Shown piece after piece: positions 46,412 through 58,172 of a DNA stretch of 64,000 nt; position 1 is the first letter of the stretch, and each line of letters opens with the position of its first letter. A program made the translations under genes and the position numbers. This DNA is from Lycium barbarum (Eukaryota > Streptophyta > Magnoliopsida > Solanales > Solanaceae). The notes under the pieces were generated by a model, which was not told the origin of the DNA, did not search any database, and saw nothing but the letters and a program-made list of their open reading frames with translations. Location: assembly GCF_019175385.1 (NCBI RefSeq), contig NC_083346.1, positions 56,139,821 through 56,203,820 of the forward strand. Direction: 5' to 3'.

Positions 46412-48083
46412 TGTCACGACCTAAACCGATGAGCCATGAAGGGAGTCTGACCTCTAGTGACCAAACACCCTTAAACACTTGTCTGAAACATACTGAACAT
46501 CAAAAGCCTGTAAATGGCATAAACTAATATCATAAGAAGGAAACATCAGACCTCTGTACAATCAACATACACATACACAACATGCAGAAGAACAGTGCAA
46601 GCCAGCTAGGCTGCTACATAAACTGTACACAAAAGAATAGAAGTTGTCAAGGTTGCATCATCTGATTGCTACATACATCTGTCTACAGACCTCTACTGGA
46701 ATAAAAGTTGTAGAAAGGACGGGGCAGGCCCCCGTCATACCCATATGCATACACATCTCAAAAGGTGCATACCAAAACTAACTATAGCTTCGGATAGAAC
46801 GGAGCGTACTGACCACTGCTAGATCTAGAGGTACTACTGAGCTGGACCACCTATCTGTCTTCCTGTACCTGCGGGCATGAACGCAGCCCCCCGAGCAACG
46901 GGGAGCCAGTACGGATAATGTACCGAGTATGTAAGGCATAAGAACAACAACATATATATACATGAGAATCATGGATAAGATCTGAACTCATAAACTAAAA
47001 TGACTGACTGCATGTACTTATATGAACTAGTATCTGCCTAAATCTGCATGAATCGGCGTAACTGACAATGCCTCTGAGGGCACATAATATGCATCCTCAT
47101 ACCTATTAATGATGGTCGTGCATCTATATGTGTGTGTATATAACGCCTGATATGTGTGTGTATATAACGCGTGATGTATGTGCGTATATAACGCCTGATG
47201 TATGTGCATATATAACGCCTGATGTATGTGCGTATATAACGCATGTAAGCCTCTATGGCATCTCGTCATATCATATTGGCTCCTTTGTGGCCATCATCAA
47301 TATCATCATCATAGTAGTAATGCGTATATAACGCCTATTATACGTGCGTATATAACGCCTTCTAGTCACGGGTCAATAATATACATAAATATATGTGAAT
47401 GTATGCATGAATAAGCTGTATGAACAGAACTGGCTACATAAGACTGGACCCATGAAAAGAAGGATTACTCATAAATGAGGTACATGAACATCAAAGACTG
47501 AAGTACTCCTAATACTTCTAAGAGTAGAGTAATATGAAATCTTGCTTACTCGCTTGTTGGATCATATCATGGGATCATGCCAAAAGAAGGAAAGGTCAGC
47601 CTTATCATACCTTCAAGTATACGCAATCGCCCAACTTCTGCCTCTTGAACTTGCAAGTCTACAATTAAGATAACATAGGGCTTAATTAGGCTATCTACTT
47701 CGGTTACTAATCATTCTAAACACGACTAGAGCTTGACAACTTATGGGCAACATTTTCCATATAATCTTAACGACTCTTTAACTTCCCATTTGGTCCAACA
47801 TCAACCACAATACCCACAACACATTGACGACACATATATACATCAAAATATACTTAAATCCATCCCCAATCATCTCTTAGAATAACCCTAAGTCACTATC
47901 TTGTCTTTCATCCACTTACCACTTCCACAACTATCCCCTCTTTACTTAGAATCACTAAAACTCTTGATACTCAACTTAAATATAAAGGTAGAAATCATTT
48001 ACATACCTTAAGGGGTCAAGAATACAAAGAATCACTCCAATTTTAACTCCCCAAACTTTACAACCTTGAAGAAACCTTAGAAG
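46412..48083 (-). mobile_element. Antisense gypsy LTR (family 3)
   Basis: The plus-strand text tgtcacgacctaaaccgatg at 46412 is the reversed LTR end (...GGTCGTGACA). The conserved cctgcgggcatgaacgcag and gtacggataatgtaccgagt text, typical of these LTR 3' halves in reverse, follows at about 46865-46935. It includes a 24-bp minisatellite (47128-47245). The other end is not defined; another antisense LTR begins at 48084. Confidence 0.65.
47128..47365. repeat. 24-26 bp minisatellite, about five units plus two outliers
   Basis: The unit tgtgcgtatataacgcctga(tgta) is repeated from 47128 to about 47245. Two further gcgtatataacgcc copies occur at about 47320-47365. The core gcgtatataacgc is nearly self-complementary. 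It generates the repetitive open frames seen on both strands. Confidence 0.9.
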
Positions 48084-49530
48084 TGTCATGACCCGTCTCG
48101 AGGGCCGCGACGAGCACCCGGTGCTAGCCCACCTGGGTACCCCCTTAGCTTACTCTTACTCTTACATCTAGGTGAGCCACATAGTTAATCATACATTTCT
48201 ATTGAACAATCATACTAGTCCCATCGGACGACAATGCCTTTATATCATAATTGGCATCTATGCCACATCAACGTACATGAGCCGACAAGGCTATCAGAAT
48301 GATATACAAAATATAGGCCGACAAGGTCAAACATATCTAACCACATACACATGTCTACGAGCCTCTAAGAAGAGTATAACATATCACATAAGCGGGACAG
48401 GACCCCGCTATGCCCATAATTATGTAAACAAGAGAATAAGTACCCAAAAGCTATTGCTCCGAATGAAATGGAGCTCTGCTATGTAGTCTCTGAGAATACA
48501 GCTATGGATCGAGCCTGTCTCCCTGTGCACCTGCGGGCATGATGCAGCGTCCACAAACAAAAGGACGTCAGTACGAAGAATGTACTGAGTATGTAAAGCA
48601 TGATCAATATCAATATAGAAGCATAAGTAGCAACATAAGAAATATCATAGAATGAGAGATGGCATTATCATCGTCATATGCACTTACTTGTCTTTCATAG
48701 GAACTTTCCATTGCTAATACGTATTTGTGTACATACATCATTATCCGTATTCCATAATAGTACCCGTACCATATTTGTGCTCATATTCGTATACATGCTC
48801 TTATTCACATTCATATACATAGTCGTATCATATTCATATTCACGTCATATACATAATCATATCATATACATAGCATTTACATAGCATACCCGACCACGTA
48901 GGATCAGTGTTTCATACATACTTGGCCAACCAAGGCTCAAGGTTACTCATACCTGGCCCTACCAAGGCTTCAGGGTTACATCCACCTGGCCCTACCAAGG
49001 CGTCAGGGTTGTCTGTACCATCTGCAGAGGTGTGTGCGCGTCTCGTAATCGTATACATACTTATCTACATATCATACCCGACCTCATAAGCTCGGAGTTC
49101 CATAATAGTCATACATATACTAGCTCATAAACATCATTTCTATTAACATCATTATCATCATCGTCATCATTATCGTCATTCGTCACATTTGCATTAATGG
49201 GCCTACTCGTCATTCGAGGAATTTAGTAATCGTAGCATATCGAGGATCATAAGCTTAGTAGCTTTGAAGATAGAAGCATTTGGATAACATCATAAGCTTG
49301 TAAAAGATTTAGATGATTGGCCAAAGAACCATGCCTTATGAAAGAAGGGTTAGCCTTACATACCTTTCCGTTCAACTATTTACCACTTGCGCTTTCTCCT
49401 CCAATGCTAGCGTTTCTACCTTCATTAAAGTCATACTATCGTTAGAATCGACAGCTAGCACACATGGCTAAAGCTAGAGAAAATCGAACAGCGTCTCCTT
49501 TATTTATACGACATTCCTCCATAGCGTATA
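48084..49530 (-). mobile_element. Antisense gypsy LTR (family of the 49531 LTR), truncated
   Basis: It starts tgtcatgacccgtctcgagg (48084; reversed end GGGTCATGACA), with ggtacccccttagc, cacctgcgggcatgatgcag and acgtcagtacgaagaatgta, all reversed 3'-half LTR motifs. A direct repeat acctggccctaccaaggc occurs at 48951 and 48983. The distal part (49370-49500) is the inverse of 50700-50850 in the sense LTR that starts at 49531. It breaks at 49531, where the sense LTR begins, so the two form a head-to-head pair. Confidence 0.7.
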
Positions 49531-51084
49531 TGTCACACCTCGGAAAATCTCCCGTTGGTACGCAAGTGACTGAACTAGTGATGGGTGCGAGTGTATGATG
49601 TTTCACAAGTAAGAAATGACGTTTGATGGCCCTAAGCGAGATTTCGAAGGCATCCGATGTAAGGCGAGAAAGTTGGCTAAGATAAGGCGAGGTGTGAGAT
49701 GAGCAATGTATGTAAATGGATGTGAATGATTAGAATGTGAAGTCTAGAGATGTGAAAAGTTACAGGTTTGCAAACTGGCCAGTTGGTCGTAAAGTGAAAT
49801 ATGGACCGTAAAATGGTATACGGTCCGTAAACTGGCCAGTCGTATTTTGGCATTCAAAACTTCAACTTTCTGCCAATTGATCAAATGGTAAAATACGACC
49901 TGGAATACGGACCGTAAAGTGATTTACGGCCCGTAAACCATGGTCGTAAATCACCATGTTGCTGCCTGAGTTTCTGGTTCTGTTATGGTTAAAAACAACC
50001 ACGAAGGACGGTCCGTAAACTGCAATACTGACCGTAAACCACATTTACGACCACTGTGCACTTCAAAATCAGATTTTCAAGTCATTAAATAAGGGGACCA
50101 AGGCTTATTTCATTTCACTTCTATATCACACCCCTTCTCTCTAAACCATCTCTCTACATTTATTATACAAGGTTTCAAGGATTATAAGTCATCAACAACA
50201 CAAAACAAGTGAGTCAAGAGTAAGCAAGCCCATTAAATATCATCCAAGTCAAGGAATCCAAATAGAGAAAAACTAGGGTTTTTGCTCAAGTGGAGTATTA
50301 TCAACAAAGGCTTGTTCCTACAACATTTAAGGTAAGATTCATGGTACTTATATATTGTTTAAGGTATTTGAGAGTTGAAATGCTTGGCCATTAGAAGAGT
50401 ATAACAAAATGGGTTATGAATGATGAATAGTGACATTTTGAGACATAGTTTGAGTTGAATCATGATTGTTGTTGTGTTGTGACATGAATGTGTTATAAAT
50501 GACGTTAAGACCATGAAATAGACGTGTAAATGAACGGACGAAGTTGGGTGTTGTGACCATGAACATGGACAAATGAAAGTAAATTGAGAAACCTAGATAA
50601 TGTGGATGATTAATGGCTATTGTTATGATACTAAGAATGTATTGTTGACCCTTGGGAGGTGAATTACGATATGGACAAATGTTGCATAAATAAAGGAGAT
50701 GTTGTCCGATTTTCTCTAGCTTTAGTCATGTGTGTTAGTTATCGATTCTAATGATAGTATGACCTTAATAAAGGTAGAAACGTGAGCATCGGAGGAGTAC
50801 GTGCAAGTGTAGAATAGTTCGACGAAAAGGTATGTAAGGCTAACCCTTCTTTCATAAGGCATGGTTCTTTGGCCAAATTTTTAAATCCTCTATACGAGTA
50901 TGTTGTCTTCAAATGATTGATCTTCCGAGCTCGTAAACTCATAATCCTTGATATGTACTACGATTGTACTACGCTCCTCATGTGACGAGTAAGCCTATAA
51001 GATAGACGTAACGATAATAATGATGATAGAAATGTTAATGATAATAATAATGATGCTAATGGTGCCTATGGGCTATTATACTTA
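49531..51084 (+). mobile_element. 5' LTR of gypsy element E3, first part
   Basis: It begins TGTCACACCTCGG and shows the ACGGTCCGTAA palindrome cluster (49785-50055), as in the solo LTR at 34292. It is interrupted at 51085 by the non-coding element; the LTR continues at 60840-61869, and ACTTA flanks the break. It ends at a primer-binding site followed by the gag-pol of E3. Confidence 0.85.
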
Positions 51085-53746
51085 TGTTATACCCCGCATT
51101 TTCAGAGCATGAGCGTGACACGCGCTTCCTCAAAATTGACAATCATGTTGTTGCCACATAATTTAAAATCACGTTGATAATGTTGTATTCCGTACTTTTG
51201 TACGTCGGATTATTCATAAGCTGAGGTGGAGCCCACGCGTCGAGTTTTTTTTGAGGACACATGACAAGTTATATGAAGCACATATGTGAAGTTGAACACA
51301 ACTCAAGAAGGACCCTTGAGCCGAATCAAAGTGGAAGTCCCCCAAACAAATATTTTTAAGTAACGTTTTCGGGTGATCTGAATTTGAAGGGAAAAAACGG
51401 TATTATAAGTTTGGAATTTGGAAGCATACCAAGAAATAGAAGTTGTAGATAATTGAATTACCTTTCCAACCATAGGTCGTGGGTCCACAGATGATGTCGG
51501 AATATGGAGATATCGACGTTTTAAGGCAGAAAGGTCAGTGGGCTAGGCTCAATCCGAGCCCAACCGGGTTAGGCCCATTACCCATGTCTTTATAAGTGCA
51601 AATTTCGGCCTTCCTCCTCATTTTAAGACCAGGAACGCCCAGAAAATTCTGGGGAGAGAGAGAAAAAGAGTCTTGGAGAAGAAAAACCAATTTTGATCGA
51701 AATCTGGGCCTCGAATCCCAAAGCCCATGAAGGGAAAAGTGTTGTATGCTGCGTTGTCTTCAATTTGAGCTGAAAATCAACCAAGGAGAAGAGTGATAAC
51801 GTGGTGGCTGCATGCTTAAGGTATGAAAAAGGTTCCTCTTCATTGTTAACGAGTTTATTTAGAGTTTCGACGGATTAGCACGGAGAGAATAGCCTGATAA
51901 ATTCGTTTGTTGGGGTTGTGAATTATGGAATGAAACTTGAAGAAAATTTTGGATGGTAATAAATGTATTTAACTTGTAAAATGTGGAGGATGTTGTTATT
52001 AATGTCATTGATATTAATTTCAGCTTCATTACGGAAATAAAATTAATAAATAGTTATATCGCAAATTTGGTTGGTTGAGAAATTTAGAAAACAGTTTGCG
52101 GGCTGTTTTATGGCATACGTCGGTATTGGAAATGATGTTAATACTATTGGTATTGTTGTTGAAGTTGTTGGTTGTTGAATTGGAATTTCGGGCTAGGCAT
52201 ATAAACAGGGGAAATGCTGCCCGAATTTCGGCAGAATTTAAAGGGGTTTTAATTAAAGTTTCGAGACGAACGTACAACGATGATCCTAATGATATTATGA
52301 ATGATTCCATATGTAGAGTACGAGGCTACGAATAATTCTTACGCGAGTTGCAAGACGGGAAGTAAGTTGAAAGTCGAGAATCATCTTCCAGGTATGTAAG
52401 GCTTACCCTTTCCTTCTTTTGGCATGATCCTTGTGAAACAAATAGACAAAGTATATGTATGATTTCAAAGAAACTCCTATTCTTAGAGCCACTAGGATGG
52501 CTAATGTTCTTGACTTCCGAAAACTGTTTTGTTATGTCTTGATACATGTGTGTGGTTCCAAAAGTTCTATTTTGATTTGATCCATAGCGATATTCGAATG
52601 GTACTTGAAATGACTATTGCTTTGATTTTCCAAAGATAGCTTCTGAAACGTTCGTAGAGGTTTCTGTACTAAAATGTTCATAACTTTCTTATACTAACCC
52701 GGATTGACCCGAAACGTGTTTGTGATCTTTCAAGTGTCGTTTTGTGTACTCATCCATCGAGTCTTAAAAATTGATTTATGTGCATATAGTTTCTCACTAC
52801 TCTGCTCGTGCATGCCTCAATGCATCTTTCACTGAGTCCCGGGCCAGGATATGTTATCGTGCGTATTCCACTGCATTGTTCACCGAGTCCCTCATTAGAG
52901 GGCCGGGTACGGTATATGTATATGATGATACGATTATGACACCGAGTCCCATGATGGGCCGAGTACGGTATATGTATGTGATGACATGATTATGGCACCG
53001 AGTCCCAAGATGGGCCGGGTACGGTATGACTTCATTCACTGAGTCCCTCAATAGAGGGCCGGGTACGGTATATATGTATTTATATATATGCATGCATGAT
53101 GATATGATAATGTGATGACATGATTTTATCCACCGAGTCCCATAACGGGCCGGGTACGGTATATGATAATGATATGCATAATTTATGTTTTAAAGGCAAG
53201 AGTTCTGGTATTCTGAACATTGTACTTGTTTTTGTACTCCTTATATCAGTTATGATCCTTTTTACTGTATATCATGCCTTACATGCTCAGTACATATTCC
53301 GTACTGACCCCCTTTCTCCGGGGGTTGCGTTTCATGCCGCGCAGGTACACCCAGATGAGTAGAAGCCATTATAGAAGATGTTCCAGCGGAATTGGCAAGC
53401 TCCATTTGCTCCTGGAGTGTTGCCGAGTCAGATTATTCATGCTATGGTATCTTGGTCGATGTTAGAGACTTTGCAGACAGAGTTGTGGGTATAGAATGTC
53501 AGTCTTGTAAGCGGCTCCACCAGCCGATGTGTCATTATGTATTATGTTACAGAATCTTTATGATTACAGATTTACTTGCCTTGAGAACGATGGAAAAATG
53601 ATTCTGCAAGCCCTTATTATGTATTTTATTCTTATTTGATTTAAAGAGTCCAAAGCGGTTATGTGTGTAGTAAGAGTCAGCGAGTTCGCTCGGCCCTAGG
53701 TAAGGGTCGGGTGCCCATCACACCCTAGTAAGATTAGGGTGTGACA
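51085..53746 (+). repeat. Left LTR of the LARD-like element
   Basis: 2,662 bp, TG...CA. It contains the conserved LTR tail motifs (cagtacatattccgtactgac, ccgcgcaggtacacc) and a tandem hairpin array at 52829-53165. It is the same length as the right LTR. Confidence 0.95.
52829..53165. repeat. Tandem hairpin array in the left LARD LTR
   Basis: Six spaced units of caccgagtccc...gggccgggtacggtatatg, at about 52829, 52881, 52940, 52997, 53038 and 53131. Each holds a short foldback (for example ccctcattagaggg or cccatgatggg). They are separated by tatgatgatatga-like AT text. The right LTR has the same array at 59917-60253 with a few substitutions. Confidence 0.88.
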
Positions 53747-53749
53747 AAG

Positions 53750-53761
53750 TGGTATCAGAGT
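53750..53761 (+). other. Primer-binding site of the LARD-like element
   Basis: TGGTATCAGAGT matches the initiator Met tRNA complement (TGGTATCAGAGC) except for the last base, three bases after the LTR end. The following leader to about 53915 matches those of E1 and E3. Confidence 0.88.
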
Positions 53762-56700
53762 AGGTCGTCCTAGGGGTTGTCTGCAAAGTCGTGTCCAGTA
53801 GAGTCCTGTTTTGGGTGTGAAGCCGGCCACATTTATAAACAGGAGGCTGCAGGGCATCTAGAGATTGTTGACCTTCTTTTTGTCTTAGATCGTGCGATAG
53901 AGCCAAGTCATAGGAAATGAGATTCCTGGCACTAACCCTTGATTTTAGCAAATGCACAGTATCGACGGGAGAAGATGAATGAAGATATGGAAAGTCACAG
54001 GGGTAAGTTCTGATATTTTCATTCTTTTACCTGAAATTGGGAGGTCTGGGTGGCTGAAATGTGCCGTATACATATGTATGCCCTAAGTGGCATTTTTGGT
54101 ATTTGCTGCGTGCAGATTCTGAATAGTAAGAATTGTAAAGGAGATTCTGCTAGAATTGTTCAAAATCAGGTCATTTAGTTAGGTACGCCTAACAGAAGGA
54201 AGCGTGGAAAGGGAATATTGTAAATAGACAATAAGTGAGGTGCGTTGTTCTAGAGGAGTTATGGATTTGGCATGGCATGAAGAATAATTGCAAGAAAGAC
54301 GATTAGCAGCCGAAGGATTAAGATGGACAACATTCGAGGTTTAGTAGGAGCAAGGTCTGTTGGAGGATTTAGAGAAAGTCGGCAATCAGTTTTGCTGTAG
54401 ATTATTATATAAGGATGGTGAGTGGGAATCCGAACAGGCTGATACCCGAGTATTCATAAGTAACGGAGACGAAGGCGTGTTCACTACCATCGGGAATCTA
54501 GGAATCTAGGACGAAAGGTAGTCATACACATAAGTGAAAGGTGAATATTGAGGATTGAAAAGGGTAAAATAGTAATTGTAAAGGGAAGGACGTGTTACGA
54601 GAATGTCTTGGAATTTGTAAGACTTCGACTTGCTCCAGATCATGTAATGAAGGTCATGCAATGAGGTGGGTGCGATTATACCTGCACTAATGCACCGGAT
54701 TTCATCGGAGTTTTAAGGTTAAGCGTGCTGGGGTGAGAGAAATCATAGGATGGGTGACCCCCTGGGAAGTGCACTAAAAGTTCTGCAAAAGCAGACATAA
54801 AAGAAAAAATGAGAAGCTAGAGTAGCCTAAGGGAAATTAGAGTATACGGAATGGCTGGAAACCTTAAGAGGTCGCATAGAACGAGGTAGACTAGACCGGT
54901 GAAGAGAAAGAAGGTGCACCACGACTCTAGAACTAGGATGAGGTTGAATAGCATTTGGAAATATTTTGTAAGCGAGGTGGTAGTAAATATATATATATGT
55001 ATGCATATGGTATCCTATTTGTATCGATGGGCATGTGTATCCCAGCAACCGGTGTTACAGTATGGAAGGCATCAATAAAGTAAGGGTACCGAAGTTCAAG
55101 TGACAACAAAAATAAACGGAACAAGTGTTACAAGGTAAGCTGATGCTATTTTCACTACAGGTTAAGATTGGAAAGTTCTAATACAACGATATTTGGAAAA
55201 GAAAGAGAGTGAGTAAGTAGAAGGCAAGGGGATCAAAATGTCGGGAAAAGTGAAAAGCAAGAAACATGATTGAGCAAAGCCTCCAAAAGAAACGACGGGC
55301 AAAGCACGAGACTATTTGGGTAAAAATTCGAAGGAAGGCATATGAAAAGGATAGAGTATGGTAATATGGAACAAAAGAGAAATATGAAGTAAGAGAAGGA
55401 ATGATTAAGCCTTGCGTCGATGTTAGGAGATTTCGGCCCTTGAAAGGTATATAAAGGAATAAATGTGCGGCCATATTAATGTGGTTGCCTCAGACATGGA
55501 GGAGCTTTCCTGAAAGAATGACTTAAGAATAGGACGGATTTGCGGGTCTAAAGGAATATTTCACGAACTTTAGAGCCGATGTTACAAATAACAAGAGAAG
55601 AAAGGTACTCGAGGAGGAATAGACCCAAGGAAGGTTAAGGATGAAAGTAGGAAAGATATACTAATGGGTTGGTCGAAGAAAGAGGAGAGCATTTAGGAGT
55701 GGAGTAACTGGAAATCTCTAACCATGGGAGTAAGAAGGATACTTTAACTAAATGACGGTAGGAGACCGATTACTCATCAAGGAAAGAACGAGGATGGTGA
55801 GTTGACACAATTGATTAGAAAATTAGTGATATGAGGCAAGAACTTCTGTAAAGACCGAGAGGTTCGATTATAAAGGAAATAGAATGAAATGTAAGAAACG
55901 TGCGTGGAGGAGAAGACAAACTTGGCCGTGGCATCAAAAAGATAAATAAAGGATTGATTGGGATGGATAACTACAAGGGAAATGCGACGCGTCTATTAGT
56001 AAAACGAAGTAACAGCGTGACGGGGACAGGGGCATAGAATACTAAGGTTTGTAATGAATGTGAATAACTTTGTAAGACAACTTATTTGGTAAGTGTAATA
56101 GGGTCAATTAGAAACAGTTACCGGTTAAGTAAGCTTACTCCACGAGCTTTATTCTGTTTTATAAGCAGTGTTACGAATGAGATCAAGAAATGGTACTCTA
56201 TAGAGTTGATTATGATTAGGATATAATGAGAATGTAGCAAGAACTACAATACAAAGTAAGTAAAGTACAGCGAGGAAACGACTTAAGAGGTTTTGCAATG
56301 TCAGGACTGATAGCAAGCATGATGAAAGAGGAAGACAACTAAAAAAATAAATGAAATTGGACTAAATTCAGGTATATTACGAAACAGACATGGGAAAGGA
56401 GGCATGACAAGATAATAAAGGTTTAGAAGAATCAAGGAAATAAGTTTTGTCAAGCAATACGTTGTGTCCCGGGCTATGATTCGAATCGCTCGTACCGGAG
56501 AAATTTTGTTGCAAATAAATAAGTAGCAGGCATACTCCAAAAAGGTAACGGAGGAAGTGAGAAACGCCTACGAGTAACCAAGGATAAGTATCAGGACAGA
56601 CGGGATTACTAAAGAAAAATCGCGACGTTGGAAGGAATGAGAGTTTTAAAAGAGGAATATTTATAGGAATCTCAATGCTTGTTAAAAGGAAAAAAGGCAA

Positions 56701-58158
56701 TATGCCTATGGATAGCATGACAACAGTACTACCTGAGATTTGGAAAACACCTCCTGCATCATGAAATCATAGGTCACCGTTTATATATCAAATCGTGGGA
56801 GTATATGTCATAGGACCACATAAATGATCGTCCTGACGAAATGACTAGTAAAATAGTGTGGAAACGACATTAAATATTTGAAGAAGAATGGAATCTCGTT
56901 AAATCTCTATTAGCCTCCTACTTATGAGTTATTTTGTAATGACATTCAGATCAGAGGAGAAGAGGTTGGAGGAAAGATTCATACAAGGATTTGAAAATAT
57001 TTTGAATAGTAGAATAGTATGTTGTAAGTATACTCTTGTGTCCTGAGGGATAACAATGATGATCAGAAACTATTATATACAAGAGTATAAGAAATGGTGC
57101 TGAGGATCATTGTATGGGTCCAATTGAGTCTTATTTGACTATAAATCCCTTAGCTACGGTATTTTTGACGCATTGGATGAGTAACCTGTGGTAAGGTAGT
57201 TAATGAGAATGATCCGTCATTAGCAAGGAAGTGCTATTGCAAGCCATCTGGGCGCTACCATCGGCGGAATTATTATGACATTGTAAGGAATTAAGAAGTA
57301 CAACAAAAGTATTAAAAAGAAGATGAAATGATATGAATATAAAGTATCACTGGAGAAGCAATATGATGGATCTTATTGGAAAAGGGACAAATGGAGGATA
57401 CAGACAAAAGCAAGAATGAAAAGATCTGAATTCGCCGCATGATTCAAGAATCTTGGTTATTTTTCGACAAACTTCTGAATTCACCCCTAAGTTATTAGCC
57501 AAAATAAGGATTAGAAACTTTCAGAATAAACTGAAGGAAATAAATTATTAAAGAAGATGTTTGAAATGTTTTCGACATAAGTGCAAAAATTATCGTTAGC
57601 TAGCCAGGTGCCGGGAGTCTAATTGAAGGGAAGAGAAATTAAGCGGGACATTTCAGTGTTAAACTAGTTAAGCAGGGGATGCTAGATATGACTAGTCTTG
57701 AATTTATCTTTAAGGAAGTAAGAATAGGAATAAGTCAACTCCAAGGAGATAAAGGCTTGGGATATCTGTGAAACATAAGAAAGATACGTGGAGATTGAAG
57801 AGAACAAGAATTTATGAACAAAAAGAAAATGATATCGAATTAGATAAAAGTATGTGGTAAGCACGGCATGAAAGGGGCATACAAGAATGTAAACAACGAA
57901 GGCTGAAGAGACGATGAAAGCGATAAAGTGTAAAGAGTTAGTGGACAAACGAATAATAAGAAAAAGGGATGACCTTGAGTTCAGGCGTAAACTTTGGCCA
58001 CAAAGGAAGAAGAATAGATTGCATAATTCAGATAAGTTCAGTTTTAACGAGCAAGTAAGACTGCAAGTAAGTAAAGTAGATACAGACAAATACAGGTAAA
58101 AACATCGATCTATACCTCGGAGCGAACTCTACCTCAACATTCGAGGATGAATGTTTTT
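53762..58158. other. LARD internal domain, no coding domain recognised
   Basis: Apart from the shared leader (to 53915) and the 5S-like segment (54668-54770), the 4.4 kb is purine-rich on the plus strand, with many aag/gaa stretches. It shows no recognisable retroelement protein on either strand. The longest open frame (minus, 57682-58089) is low-complexity hydrophobic reading of the purine-rich strand's complement. The last 100 bases (cgagcgaactctacctc, attcgaggatgaatgttttt) match the end-of-internal text typical of these gypsy elements (compare gttcgaggatgaac next to the G1 LTR). Confidence 0.75.
54668..54770 (+). other. 5S rRNA-like sequence inside the LARD internal domain
   Basis: The text gggtgcgattatacctgcac, then taatgcaccggat, ttaagcgtgctggggtgaga and ataggatgggtgaccccctg followed by ggaagt follows plant 5S rRNA over its length in the correct order, with scattered substitutions. 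The segments corresponding to the internal Pol III promoter (A-box near aagcgtgct; IE/C-box within ggatgggtgacc..ctgggaag) are the best preserved. It reads in the same direction as the element. The 3' end (after gggaagt) diverges from 5S, so it is a derived copy, not a functional 5S gene. Confidence 0.88.
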
Positions 58159-58172
58159 AAAGGGGGGGAGGA
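58159..58172 (+). other. Polypurine tract of the LARD-like element
   Basis: aaagggggggaggat, a purine run directly before the right LTR, is the usual start point for plus-strand DNA synthesis. Confidence 0.85.

Noticed and set aside
47027..47331. Repetitive Tyr/Thr/His open frames on both strands
   Set aside because: Produced by the 24-bp minisatellite.
54668..54770. Functional 5S rRNA gene
   Set aside because: Substitutions along its length, diverged 3' end, single copy and location within a retroelement argue against a working rRNA gene; kept as a 5S-derived segment.
57682..58089. 135-codon minus-strand frame in the LARD internal domain, considered as a coding gene or envelope-like protein
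   Set aside because: Low-complexity hydrophobic reading opposite a purine-rich strand; no recognisable motif and no similarity to gag or pol.
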